64,000 bases of DNA, from contig NZ_OY781872.1 of the NCBI RefSeq assembly GCF_963677065.1, forward strand, positions 1,235,419 through 1,299,418, in the 5' to 3' direction. Below the pieces are notes generated by a model. It was not told the DNA's origin, did no database searches, and saw only the letters and a list, made by a program, of their open reading frames with translations. The stretch is from an uncultured Methanoregula sp. GTDB lineage: Archaea; Halobacteriota; Methanomicrobia; Methanomicrobiales; Methanospirillaceae. A program made the position numbers and the translations under genes. Shown one piece after another: positions 53,137-61,723 of this stretch; within the stretch, counting starts at the first letter, position 1, and the number at the start of each line of letters is the position of its first letter.

Positions 53137-53946
53137 ATGAACAAACGGTTTGAGCTGACGAGCGGGCTCCAGGGCGAGACCCTGGTCCGGAAGGGGATGA
53201 AGAGAAAACGATCGATGGCAGAACAGATCCGGATTGCCTCGGAGATCAACGTGATCAAGATAGGTGGCCACGGGGCGATCGATTACGGCCGTGAAGTCAT
53301 GCACCCGCTCTGCGAGGAGATAGGCACGCTCTCAAAGAAGCACCAGCTGCTGGTGGTCACCGGTGGCGGCGGACGGGTACGCCACATCATGGACATCGGC
53401 ATGGATCTCGGTATGCCCACCGGTGTCCTGGCGGAATTATCTGCGAAAATATCAGAGCAGAATGCGATCATGGTCTCGATCCTTCTTTCTAAGTATAACG
53501 GGACGCGTATCCATACCGGGGATCTCCTTGAACTCCCGATGCTCCTGAAACTCGGGATCCTGCCGGTGACCCACGGGACTCCTCCCTATGGTCTGTACGA
53601 GCACCCGTCCCGGAACGACATGATCCCCCCGCACCGGACCGACACCGGGGCTTTCCTGATGGCAGAGGTTCTCGGGGCCAGAAGCTGCATCATCGGCAAG
53701 AACGTGGACGGCCTCTATACCGAGGACCCGAGGAAGAACCCGGATGCAGAGATGATCCGCGATATAACTGCACAGGAACTCATTGAGATGAACCTGGACG
53801 ACCTTGTGCTTGAACCGATGGTGATCGAACTCCTGAAAGAATCCGTCCACATCCGCGAGGTCCGGATCATCAACTGCCACACCCGTGGCAATCTTGGAAA
53901 AGCCCTTAGCGGGAAAAAGGTCGGGACGGTTATCCGGGCAGAGTGA
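53137..53946 (+). CDS. Homologue of the molybdenum/tungsten storage protein (amino acid kinase fold)
   Basis: Protein of 269 residues with the UMP-kinase-like fold. It matches the Azotobacter molybdenum storage protein (MosA/MosB), which packs polyoxomolybdate or -tungstate using ATP. From memory, shared segments include VIKIGGHGAIDYGRE, LLVVTGGGGRVRHIMDIGM, the hallmark IPPHRTDTGAFLMAEVLGA, KNVDGLYTEDP and the C-terminal GTVIRAE. A true UMP kinase would show a different uridine pocket. Genes for tungstate uptake and Mo/W enzymes lie on both sides. The start at 53137 is supported by a TATA box about 35 nt upstream. MosA and MosB form a heterohexamer; here there is only one subunit. Confidence 0.8.
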   Translation: MNKRFELTSGLQGETLVRKGMKRKRSMAEQIRIASEINVIKIGGHGAIDYGREVMHPLCEEIGTLSKKHQLLVVTGGGGRVRHIMDIGMDLGMPTGVLAELSAKISEQNAIMVSILLSKYNGTRIHTGDLLELPMLLKLGILPVTHGTPPYGLYEHPSRNDMIPPHRTDTGAFLMAEVLGARSCIIGKNVDGLYTEDPRKNPDAEMIRDITAQELIEMNLDDLVLEPMVIELLKESVHIREVRIINCHTRGNLGKALSGKKVGTVIRAE

Positions 53947-54390
53947 TCCTTCCCTTCTCTCTATCCGGTTACCTGAGCCTTGTTCCGCCTTCCTTTTTCT
54001 TTTTCCCGGTATTTTCCGATAGTATGCTTTTCTGAAATTTTGGACTGTCACCGGCATGAAACAACCGGATCCGCCGCCAGGGTTCTTTCGATACTATCCT
54101 CTTACGGGGTGTTTGTGCGCGTTTGGGGCAAACCGGTCCCCGGGACCGATCCTGATTACGGCAGGGAATTATTTTTCCGGTTTTATGAAAACCCATGGGC
54201 CGGAAAACAGAAAAAAACCCTCACCGGTGTTAAGAAGATGTTAAACCGGGAACCCAATGTTAACCTGATGCAAAAAAACCGATCCTATATTAACTCATTC
54301 TGTTTTACCGTCTGTAAAATTCATAATCTTTAATTACAGTTTTGAATCAACTCTTGGATTAAGCAAATTTGATAAAAAAATTTGTGTGTG
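53947..54390. other. Promoter region of fwd operon 2
   Basis: About 440 bp before the second fwd operon. It contains three short direct repeats of the form (A/G)TGTTAA at 54227, 54238 and 54257, and AT-rich DNA at 54280-54380 in which the TATA box should lie. Open frames here look spurious. No recognisable riboswitch was seen. Confidence 0.5.
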
Positions 54391-54660
54391 ATGTGCATGG
54401 CGTTTGCAGTACATGTAAACATGGAACGATGCACCGGATGCAACAACTGTGTTGTTGCCTGCCCGGTCAATGCCCTTGAGCTCTTTACGCTCGACCCTGT
54501 CACCAAGGAGAAGATCTACCAGGTGCAGGACGGGGTGGCAAAGAGCCTTGATTTCAAGGCGGAACTATGTGCAGGATGCGGCGTATGTGTCGAAGCATGC
54601 CCGTACGAAGTGATCAGTCTCTCCGGGAAAGGCTCAACAGATGTCCCGGCCAAGGCCTGA
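54391..54660 (+). CDS. fwdG: Dicluster ferredoxin subunit of Fwd (operon 2)
   Basis: Protein of 89 residues with the two cluster motifs CTGCNNCVVACP and CAGCGVCVEACP. It is collinear with the first gene of operon 1. The first motif has NN where operon 1 has GN. The ATG at 54391 (MCMAFAVHVNMERC) is used; a TTG nine bases earlier is in frame. It starts operon 2, 21 nt before fwdD. Confidence 0.85.
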   Translation: MCMAFAVHVNMERCTGCNNCVVACPVNALELFTLDPVTKEKIYQVQDGVAKSLDFKAELCAGCGVCVEACPYEVISLSGKGSTDVPAKA

Positions 54661-54681
54661 CCTGAAAAGCGAGGAGATGGA

Positions 54682-55092
54682 ATGGCAGAGAAGAAAATTA
54701 CTCTCAATATGATCACGTGCCGGACGATCCAGCAGGGCGTTGGCATGGAAGCAGGCAAGACGTCCCAGAAGTACTTCGACGCCTGCACGATTATGCATAT
54801 GCACCCCGATGACATGAAGAAACTCGGGCTGTGGAAGAACACGAATGTGAAGGTCACGAGCTCGGTTGGCAGCGTTATTGTCAAAGCCGTCGAGACCCGC
54901 GAGGACCTTGTCCCGGGCCTTGCCCATATCCCTATGGGACCCTGGGCAAACCGGATCGTCCCGGCCTACACCTTCTCAACCGGAGAGCCCTGCTTCAAGG
55001 GATTCCCGGTCGATGTCGAGATAGCGGCAAACGAACGCATTATGGGCGCTGTCGAAGTACTGCAGGACGCCTGCGGACTCTTAAGGAAGTGA
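54682..55092 (+). CDS. fwdD: Formylmethanofuran dehydrogenase subunit D (operon 2)
   Basis: Molybdopterin-dinucleotide-binding subunit of 136 residues, paralogous to 40913-41320. Key segments are MITCRTIQQGVGMEAGK, KKLGLWKNTNVKVTSSVG and HIPMGPWANRIVPAYTFST. A ribosome-binding site (GAGGAGATGG) precedes the ATG. It is followed by fwdB after 6 nt. It completes the FwdB active site. Confidence 0.93.
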   Translation: MAEKKITLNMITCRTIQQGVGMEAGKTSQKYFDACTIMHMHPDDMKKLGLWKNTNVKVTSSVGSVIVKAVETREDLVPGLAHIPMGPWANRIVPAYTFSTGEPCFKGFPVDVEIAANERIMGAVEVLQDACGLLRK

Positions 55093-55098
55093 CGAGCA

Positions 55099-56421
55099 AT
55101 GCCAAAAGAAGTAACTGATGTTATCTGCCCGTTCTGCGGCACCCTGTGCGATGACCTCATCGTCACTGTTTCCGATGACAACAAGACCATCCTTGGTGTC
55201 AAGAACGCCTGCGCCATAGGCGCCGAGAAGTTCAACCACCAGCGGCTCCCGGGCCGGGTCAAACTCCCCCGGATGAGACAGGCTGACGGCACCTACAAGA
55301 ACGTGTCTTACGATGAAGCCATCGACTGGACGGCAAAGATGCTCGTCAAGTCAAGGAAGACCCTGATGTACGGCTGGGCATCCACGAGCTGCCAGGCCAT
55401 GTCCATCGGCCACGAGATTGCCGAGAAGGTCGGCGGTATTGTCGACAACTGTGCAACCGTCTGCCATGGCTCGTCCCTGATTGCAATCGAAGATGTCGGT
55501 GTCCCGAGCTGTACGCTCGGTGAGGTCAAGAACCGTGCCGACCGCGTCATCTTCTGGGGCTGCAACCCGGCCCACGCCCACCCCCGGCACATGTCCCGGT
55601 ACTCCATCTTCCCCCGCGGGTTCTTCACGGTGAAGGGCCACAAGGGCCGGAAGATCTACTGTGTCGACTGCCGGTACACGGACACTGCCAAGTGCGCTGA
55701 TGAGTTCATCCAGATCCAGCAGGGATTCGACTACGAACTCTTAAACGCCTTCAGGACCGCAGCCCGGGGCGAGGCACTCCCGGACACCATAGGCGGCGTC
55801 CCCAAGGAGAAGATCTACGAGATCGTTGAAGACCTGAAACAGGGCCGGTTTATTATCATCTTCTTCGGTATGGGCCTCACCCACTCCATGGGCCGGAACC
55901 ACAATATCGATATCGCCATCAACCTGACCCGCGACCTCAACGACTTCACGAAATGCGCGATCATGGCAATGCGGGGTCACTGGAACGTTACCGGCTCCGG
56001 CCAGGTGCTTGGCTGGCAGTACGGGTTCCCGTATGCAGTCGACCTCTCCAGGAGAGACCAGGCCCGCCACCAGACCGGTGAGACGACCTCTGTCGATCTC
56101 CTCAACCGCAGCGAAGTCGAGGCCTGCTTCTACATTGCAACCGACCCCGGTGCACACTTCCCGGTCGATGCAATGATCAGCAGCTCAAGGAAGCCCACCG
56201 TGACCATCGACCCGCACATCAACTGTACTACCGAGATCTCCGATATCCACATCCCGGTCGCCATGGTCGGGGTCGAGACCGGTGGCTGTGCCTATCGTAT
56301 GGACAACGTCCCGATCGAGACCCGAAAGGTTGTCGACCCGCCCGAGGGCATGCTCACGGACGAGGAACTCTTAACCAAGATCAACCACCGCGTTGACGAG
56401 CTCCTGAAAGGAGGCGCGTAA
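55099..56421 (+). CDS. fwdB: Formylmethanofuran dehydrogenase subunit B (operon 2)
   Basis: Catalytic Mo/W subunit of 440 residues. Cluster motif VICPFCGTLCDDLIV; the probable metal-ligating residue is Cys in ATVCHGSSLIAIEDVG, again not selenocysteine. Pterin-binding VIFWGCNPAHAHPRH is the same as in operon 1. The two FwdB proteins differ most in the stretches around the metal Cys (HGTT against HGSS) and in the N-terminal half. The metal preference of each cannot be read from the sequence. The stop codon directly precedes the fwdA ATG. Confidence 0.95.
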   Translation: MPKEVTDVICPFCGTLCDDLIVTVSDDNKTILGVKNACAIGAEKFNHQRLPGRVKLPRMRQADGTYKNVSYDEAIDWTAKMLVKSRKTLMYGWASTSCQAMSIGHEIAEKVGGIVDNCATVCHGSSLIAIEDVGVPSCTLGEVKNRADRVIFWGCNPAHAHPRHMSRYSIFPRGFFTVKGHKGRKIYCVDCRYTDTAKCADEFIQIQQGFDYELLNAFRTAARGEALPDTIGGVPKEKIYEIVEDLKQGRFIIIFFGMGLTHSMGRNHNIDIAINLTRDLNDFTKCAIMAMRGHWNVTGSGQVLGWQYGFPYAVDLSRRDQARHQTGETTSVDLLNRSEVEACFYIATDPGAHFPVDAMISSSRKPTVTIDPHINCTTEISDIHIPVAMVGVETGGCAYRMDNVPIETRKVVDPPEGMLTDEELLTKINHRVDELLKGGA

Positions 56422-58131
56422 ATGTCTGAATATATCATCAAGAACGGACACGTCTTTGACCCGGTCCAGGGCATCAAGGGTGACAAGAAAGATATCGCAA
56501 TCAAGGACGGCAAGATTGTCGACAAGGTCGGATCCGGTGCAAAGGTCATCGATGCCAAGGACAAGACCGTCATGGCAGGCGCCATCGAGGTCCACGCCCA
56601 TGTTGCAGGCCCCAAGGTCAATGCAGGCCGCTGGTACCGCCCCGAGGACAAGCATTTCGACTCCCACAAGAAGCCCGGCATCACCAGGATCGAGGGCGGC
56701 AAGTCCATCCCGACCGTCTTCAAGACCGGCTACGAGTATGCCCGGCTTGGGTTCACGTTCGCGATGGAAGCCGCAATGCCCCCGCTGTATGCCCGGCATG
56801 TCCACGAAGAGATCCACGACACCCCCATCATTGACGAAGCTGCACTCCCGGTCTTCGGCAACAACTGGTTCATCCTCGAGTACCTCAAGAACCATGAAGT
56901 CGAGAACACCGCGGCCTACATTGCCTGGATTCTCCGCCAGACCAAGGGCTATGGTGTCAAGTGCGTCAACCCCGGCGGTACCGAAGCCTGGGCCTGGGGA
57001 CTGAACTGTCTCACCATCCACGACCCGGTCCCGTACTTCGAGATCACCCCGGCAGAGATCATCAAGGGCTTAATCGAGGCAAACGAGTACCTCGGCCTCC
57101 CGCACTCGATGCACCTCCACCAGAACGATCTCGGCAACCCCGGCAACTACAAGACCACGATCGACTCCCTCAGACTTGCCGAAGGAATCAAGGCCAACAA
57201 CAACTTCGGCCGCGAGCAGGTCCTGCACTCCACGCACCTCCAGTTCCATGCCTACAAGGGCACCAACTGGGGCGACTTCGAGTCCGGTGCCAAGGAAGTC
57301 ATGGACTACGTCAACAAGCAGAAGAACCTCACCATCGATACCGGTAACGTCACCCTTGACGAGACCACGACGATGACTGCCGACGGCCCGTTCGAGCACC
57401 ACCTCCACGGCCTCAACCACTTAAAGTGGTTCAACGTGGACGTCGAACTCGAGACTGCAGCAGGAATTGTTCCGTTCATCTACGACCCGAACAACGCCGT
57501 CTTCGCCAGCCAGTGGGCAGTAGGCCTTGAGATCGCGCTCTATGCAAAGGACCCGATGCGCTGTTTCATCACCACCGACCACCCGAACGCAGGACCGTTC
57601 ACCCGCTACCCGCGTGTGTACTCCTGGCTGATGTCCAAGAAGGTCCGTGACGAACGCCTCCACTCCTTCAAGAAAGCCGACAAGGTCATCGCAGCAACGA
57701 ACCTGGCCGGCATGGACCGCGAGATCACGCTCTACGAACTGGCAGCCATGACCCGCGCCGGCCCGGCAAAATGCCTTGGCCTTGCAAAGGACTACGGCGG
57801 CCTGAAGCCGGGCATGAACGCCGACATCGCCATCTACAACATCAACCCCGACAAGTTCCCCTCAAGCGGGCCTGAGATCGAGAAGGCATTTGCAAATGTT
57901 GCCTACCTCTTCAAGGACGGGAAGATCTGTGTCGAAGGCGGCAAGATCGTTGACATGGGCCACAAGCAGACCTTCTGGGTGGATGCCAAGGTCAACGAGA
58001 ACAAGCAGGTCATGCACGACATCCGCGAGAAGTTCCTCCGCTACTACAGCGTCAACGAGAACAACTACCCGGTCCCCGAGAGCTATGCACCGCACCAGCA
58101 CATCATCGGCGTGGATGCAACCAAGGCGTGA
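56422..58131 (+). CDS. fwdA: Formylmethanofuran dehydrogenase subunit A (operon 2)
   Basis: Amidohydrolase subunit of 569 residues, the same length as the operon 1 copy. Metal motif EVHAHVAGPKVN, probable carboxylated Lys in GYGVKCVNPGGTEAW, further ligands in SMHLHQNDLG and TTDHPNAGPFTRYPR. It makes formylmethanofuran from the formate formed by FwdB. It begins immediately after the fwdB stop (TAAATG). N-terminus MSEYIIKNGHVFDPV is identical to operon 1 except at one residue. Confidence 0.95.
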   Translation: MSEYIIKNGHVFDPVQGIKGDKKDIAIKDGKIVDKVGSGAKVIDAKDKTVMAGAIEVHAHVAGPKVNAGRWYRPEDKHFDSHKKPGITRIEGGKSIPTVFKTGYEYARLGFTFAMEAAMPPLYARHVHEEIHDTPIIDEAALPVFGNNWFILEYLKNHEVENTAAYIAWILRQTKGYGVKCVNPGGTEAWAWGLNCLTIHDPVPYFEITPAEIIKGLIEANEYLGLPHSMHLHQNDLGNPGNYKTTIDSLRLAEGIKANNNFGREQVLHSTHLQFHAYKGTNWGDFESGAKEVMDYVNKQKNLTIDTGNVTLDETTTMTADGPFEHHLHGLNHLKWFNVDVELETAAGIVPFIYDPNNAVFASQWAVGLEIALYAKDPMRCFITTDHPNAGPFTRYPRVYSWLMSKKVRDERLHSFKKADKVIAATNLAGMDREITLYELAAMTRAGPAKCLGLAKDYGGLKPGMNADIAIYNINPDKFPSSGPEIEKAFANVAYLFKDGKICVEGGKIVDMGHKQTFWVDAKVNENKQVMHDIREKFLRYYSVNENNYPVPESYAPHQHIIGVDATKA

Positions 58132-58142
58132 GGTGAAAAAAG

Positions 58143-58943
58143 ATGAACACGGTTACACTCACAGTAAAAAAGCAGCCGGAACTCTACCTTGAATGCGAGA
58201 ACGTCAACCCTGATGCATTCGCCGGCAAGACGGCTGCCGAGATCGCAAAACTCGGCGCTTTCCAAGGCAAGGAGATCTCCACCATCGGCGATTACTTCAC
58301 CATCGCCGGCGACGCCGGAGCAACTGCCGCTGACACGAAGATCATTGTCAATGGCGACTGCACGAAGATGAAGTATCTCGGGGCCAAGATGACCGCCGGC
58401 GAGATGATCGTCAACTCAGCCTGCGATATGTACACGGGCAGCTGGATGAAGGGCGGAAAACTCACCGTCAACGGGGATGTCCACTCGTTCTGCGGCCTTG
58501 CGCTTGCAGGCGGCGAGTTCACCATCAACGGCAATGCCGGCAACTATCTCGGCGCTGCCTACCGGGGCGACTGGAGAGGCATGTCCGGCGGGGTCCTTCG
58601 CGTGAAGGGCAATGCCGGTTCCGATGTCGCCAGTTTCATGACCGGCGGCGAGATGATCATCGAAGGCAGTGTCGATATCCACCTCGGCACCCACATGGAG
58701 GGCGGCAAGATCGTCCTCAAGGGCAACGCGAACCGCCGCGTCGGCGGCCAGCTGGTCAAGGGCGAGATCTATGTCTTTGGCAAGATCAATGTCATGATGC
58801 CCGGCTACAAGCCGGTCGGAGAGGTTGATCTCGAGGTTGACGGCACCAAGGCAACATTCGTCGATTTCATCGGCGACCTTGGCGAGCGCCACCCCAAGCG
58901 GAAAGGCGAGACCGTCTACGGCCATCTCTATATGAAAAAATAA
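58143..58943 (+). CDS. fwdC: Formylmethanofuran dehydrogenase subunit C (operon 2)
   Basis: Beta-helical subunit of 266 residues, same length as in operon 1. Repeated coils such as GGKLTVNGDVHSF, GGEFTINGNAGNYLG, GGVLRVKGNAGSD and GGKIVLKGNANRR are visible. It lies 11 nt after fwdA and is followed by a rubredoxin-like gene, which operon 1 lacks. Its C-terminus is a short basic MKK. Confidence 0.95.
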   Translation: MNTVTLTVKKQPELYLECENVNPDAFAGKTAAEIAKLGAFQGKEISTIGDYFTIAGDAGATAADTKIIVNGDCTKMKYLGAKMTAGEMIVNSACDMYTGSWMKGGKLTVNGDVHSFCGLALAGGEFTINGNAGNYLGAAYRGDWRGMSGGVLRVKGNAGSDVASFMTGGEMIIEGSVDIHLGTHMEGGKIVLKGNANRRVGGQLVKGEIYVFGKINVMMPGYKPVGEVDLEVDGTKATFVDFIGDLGERHPKRKGETVYGHLYMKK

Positions 58944-58969
58944 GCGAGTGAGACGAGGCGAAACAAATC

Positions 58970-59236
58970 ATGGACAAATACGTATGCATGATGTGCGGTC
59001 ATATCTATGACCCGGCAGTCGGAGAGACGAAGGCATTCAACAACACCATCCTGGTCAACACGGACCGGATGGAACTCTATGAGGGCAAGATCATGGCAAC
59101 CCAGCCGATAAAAGCCGGCACGGATTTCAAAAATATCCCGGCAGACTGGAAATGCCCCTCCTGCGGCCACCCGAAGTCGTACTACCGCAAGATGGAACCG
59201 GACACACTCCGGGCAATGCGGACGATCACCTACTGA
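58970..59236 (+). CDS. Rubredoxin with enlarged inter-motif loop
   Basis: Protein of 88 residues. The first iron motif YVCMMCGHIYDPAVGE (C6, C9) and the second DWKCPSCGHPKSYY (C62, C65), preceded by AGTDFKNIPADW, are typical of rubredoxin. The two Cys pairs are 52 residues apart rather than about 29, so roughly 23 extra residues (TILVNTDRMELYEGKIMATQ region) replace the normal loop. It is 26 nt after fwdC and is likely co-transcribed, which suggests a role in electron supply to the complex or in its protection. Confidence 0.82.
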   Translation: MDKYVCMMCGHIYDPAVGETKAFNNTILVNTDRMELYEGKIMATQPIKAGTDFKNIPADWKCPSCGHPKSYYRKMEPDTLRAMRTITY

Positions 59237-59452
59237 TCAGTCAATCCATCACACCTATTTTTTGACGGATTTGAAATTTTCCTGCGGAGATCTTCTCTTC
59301 CTTACTCAACGGATGAAGATTTCGGACTCATCAGAGATCGAAGGCCGGCAGATGACCCCTTCCCGCAATACAAACAGAAGTCAATAGTGAAGTATAACAT
59401 TTTTTCCAACAATCAATTGGGTATTTCCATCAGAGTTCTCTGATATGCCTGC

Positions 59453-60025
59453 TCATTCTTTTGTTGCAGTCATGATACAGAGACTGCGCAGTCTTTCCGA
59501 AACGAAAACACCGGAAAAACCTGCTCCGGCCAGTGCTGCAGTTACCTCCGTGACAGAAAAAAACCTGGCATACCGGAAAAACCGGCCGCCGGATCCTTCT
59601 TCACGCTGAGCGATCTCCCCGTCTTTTTCCAGGAAGGCAACAACCAGCATCCCTTCGGCCTTGAGAACGCGGAAGGCCTCGTGAAAGGACCGGTCAACAT
59701 CATCCATGAAGCAGATGGCGGTCATCATCAGGACACCGTCAAATATCCCGTCCCGGTACGGCAGGAACTCTCCTTTACCGAGGACGGCTTCCAGCCCACG
59801 GCTTTTCGCCATTGCGAGCAGCCTGAGTGACGGGTCGATACCGTTTCGTATCCCAAGCCGGGATGAAAACCTGCCGGAGCCGACACCGGTTTCAAGAGTC
59901 TGCGCCCCGGTTGGAATATACCGGCGGAGATGATCGACCTGGGTTGCATAGATCCCGGCATTATCATCGAACCATTGATCGTACTCTTCAGAAAAACGAT
60001 TGAATGCATAAACTGACGGGTTCAT
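59453..60025 (-). CDS. SAM-dependent methyltransferase
   Basis: Class I methyltransferase of 190 residues. SAM motif I is TLETGVGSGRFSSRLG, motif II includes GIDPSLRLLAMA, then FDGVLMMTAICFMDDV and FRVLKAEGMLVVAFLE. The family is close to UbiE/Methyltransf_11; the substrate is unknown. It overlaps the preceding gene by four bases (ATGA), so it belongs to the operon starting with the cysteine-desulfurase-like gene. Confidence 0.85.
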   Translation of the reverse strand: MNPSVYAFNRFSEEYDQWFDDNAGIYATQVDHLRRYIPTGAQTLETGVGSGRFSSRLGIRNGIDPSLRLLAMAKSRGLEAVLGKGEFLPYRDGIFDGVLMMTAICFMDDVDRSFHEAFRVLKAEGMLVVAFLEKDGEIAQREEGSGGRFFRYARFFSVTEVTAALAGAGFSGVFVSERLRSLCIMTATKE

Positions 60026-60402
60026 GCAGCGTCACCGGCGCCTGGCATCCGGGTCTTCAGCTTCTTCCGGATTGATTCAACGATTCCCTCCATTTTTTGA
60101 CGGCCAGGCTCCTGTTCGCGGGAATAGAAGAGCAGGAGATGGAAATAGTCAGCCAGCAGGTCGGCATTCTCCTTTCGGAAGCGCACCTCAATGGCGGTGT
60201 CGCCGGAAAAACCCTTGACTGAAATGAAGTGCTCCTGCTCAAAGGAGAAGTAAGGGCGTTTCAGGTGCGGGTACCGTTTCACGGTACCGAAATTTTCAAG
60301 AAACGTAAGGAAGGATGGAGTGAGCGGTTCATCGAGGGCATATTCCTTCATAAGCGAGCCATCGACACAGACTTTTGTCTGGGTGGATTTAACTATTCGC
60401 AC
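60022..60402 (-). CDS. Hypothetical protein in the desulfurase operon
   Basis: Protein of 126 residues starting with GTG at 60402, 9 nt after GGAGG; the TTG further up lies against that site and is unlikely. The N-terminal half alternates strands (RIVKSTQTKVCVDG, HFISVKGFSGDTAIEVRF). The C-terminal part is helical and basic (IVESIRKKLKTRM). It has one Cys and no metal motif. It sits between a cysteine desulfurase and a methyltransferase with overlaps on both sides, so the three probably act together, but no function can be given. Confidence 0.65.
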   Translation of the reverse strand: MRIVKSTQTKVCVDGSLMKEYALDEPLTPSFLTFLENFGTVKRYPHLKRPYFSFEQEHFISVKGFSGDTAIEVRFRKENADLLADYFHLLLFYSREQEPGRQKMEGIVESIRKKLKTRMPGAGDAA

Positions 60403-61582
60403 CTTCTGCAACCTCCAGCACAGATTTCACCGCAGAACGACACTCCTCGGGAGTATTGAGATGGGAGAAACTGAGACGGACACATCCCTTGCCGCCATCG
60501 ATCCGCTGGTGGACGAGCGGGGCACAGTGCAGGCCGGTACGGGTAACAATACCGTACGCTTTTGCCAGGATGTAGCCGGCTTCATCATTATCCATGTTCC
60601 TGATATTGAAGGAGATCACCGGGAGATCGGGATTCTGATTGTAGAGGATGATGTTTGGATCCTCGGACAGTTTCCCGACCATGTGTGAAATGAGGCTTTT
60701 GCATTTATTGCTGATTACATCCTGCCCTTCATGTTCAATATACCGGATGCCGGCAAGGAGCGAAGCTATGCCGGGATAGTTTGGAGTGCCGGCTTCGAAT
60801 CTCTGCGGCATATCCTGCGGATGAGCAAGGGTACGGGAATCCGTACCCGTTCCCCCCTGCCTGACGGGCACGACCGCTTCAGGATCCTGGATGTAGAATC
60901 CCCCGATACCAGGGAGCCCGAAAAGTGCTTTGTGCCCGGTGAATACGAATGCACCTGCCGGGATTTCCGAGAGGTTAATGGGAATCTGCCCCGCAGTCTG
61001 TGCCCCGTCAACAATGAGGAAGATTTCGTTTGATGCACAGTATTCAGCAACCGGCCGTATGTGTTGTAAGGAGCCGAGCACGTTGCTGCCATGTGTCATG
61101 ACAACAAGACGGGTATCGGGCTCCAGAGCTTTTTTGATATCCTGCAGGGAGACGCGATTGTCCTCGAAGGGGACAATAGAGAGTGCGAGGTGCCCTTCCT
61201 CTTTGAGAGTCTGCAGGGGACGGAGGACGGAGTTATGCTCCAGTTCTGTTGTTATTGTATGGAACGGTCTTTTCTGGTTTTTTGTAAACCCGTGTATGAG
61301 AATGTTCAAGGAATCCGTTGCACTTTGTGTGAATATGATATGATCGGGTTCTTCTGCATTGAAAAATCCGGCAAGGGCATCCCGTGCGGCAGAGGGATAA
61401 TCCGTTGCTCCACCGGCAGTGGAACGCCCGTGTTCAAAGAAAGGGGTCGCAAGACACCGGGCAACTTCTGCAAGGACTTCAGGTGGTTTTGGCCAGCTGG
61501 TTGCAGCATTGTTGAGGTAGATGAGCGGAGGTTCACCTGCCGGGTGATCTGCCATACTACCGTGTTGGTTCTGGTTCGACAT
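60389..61582 (-). CDS. Class V aminotransferase / cysteine-desulfurase-like enzyme
   Basis: PLP enzyme of 397 residues. The N-terminal segment IYLNNAATSWPKP, the His-containing TTELEHNSVLRPL, IVDGAQTAGQIPI (Asp to PLP) and the Schiff-base Lys in AFVFTGHKALFGLPG are clear. A Cys in RTGLHCAPLVHQ lies where SufS-type desulfurases have their sulfur-carrying Cys. It probably mobilises sulfur (or selenium) from cysteine. The first 15 residues are polar and the start may be M10. It heads an operon with a hypothetical protein and a methyltransferase. Confidence 0.88.
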   Translation of the reverse strand: MSNQNQHGSMADHPAGEPPLIYLNNAATSWPKPPEVLAEVARCLATPFFEHGRSTAGGATDYPSAARDALAGFFNAEEPDHIIFTQSATDSLNILIHGFTKNQKRPFHTITTELEHNSVLRPLQTLKEEGHLALSIVPFEDNRVSLQDIKKALEPDTRLVVMTHGSNVLGSLQHIRPVAEYCASNEIFLIVDGAQTAGQIPINLSEIPAGAFVFTGHKALFGLPGIGGFYIQDPEAVVPVRQGGTGTDSRTLAHPQDMPQRFEAGTPNYPGIASLLAGIRYIEHEGQDVISNKCKSLISHMVGKLSEDPNIILYNQNPDLPVISFNIRNMDNDEAGYILAKAYGIVTRTGLHCAPLVHQRIDGGKGCVRLSFSHLNTPEECRSAVKSVLEVAEGANS

Positions 61583-61723
61583 GGTTCTTTCGAATGAAGG
61601 GGGCAGATTTATTCAGGGATCCAGCCACATTTCTCCCGGCCGGATTTTTAAAAAACGTAACAATCAAGCGGAACCATCCGTACAGAAACCCCCGCATAGG
61701 TGTAAAAAAGGTCAGACTATTGG

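Noticed and set aside
53137..53946. UMP kinase (pyrH) as the function
   Set aside because: The PPHRTDTGAF segment and the Mo/W neighbourhood fit the molybdenum storage protein better, though an ordinary nucleotide kinase cannot be excluded without a tree.
53980..54333. Open frame of 117 codons upstream of fwd operon 2
   Set aside because: Composition is unlike the real genes, no start signal, and it fills the promoter region of the operon.
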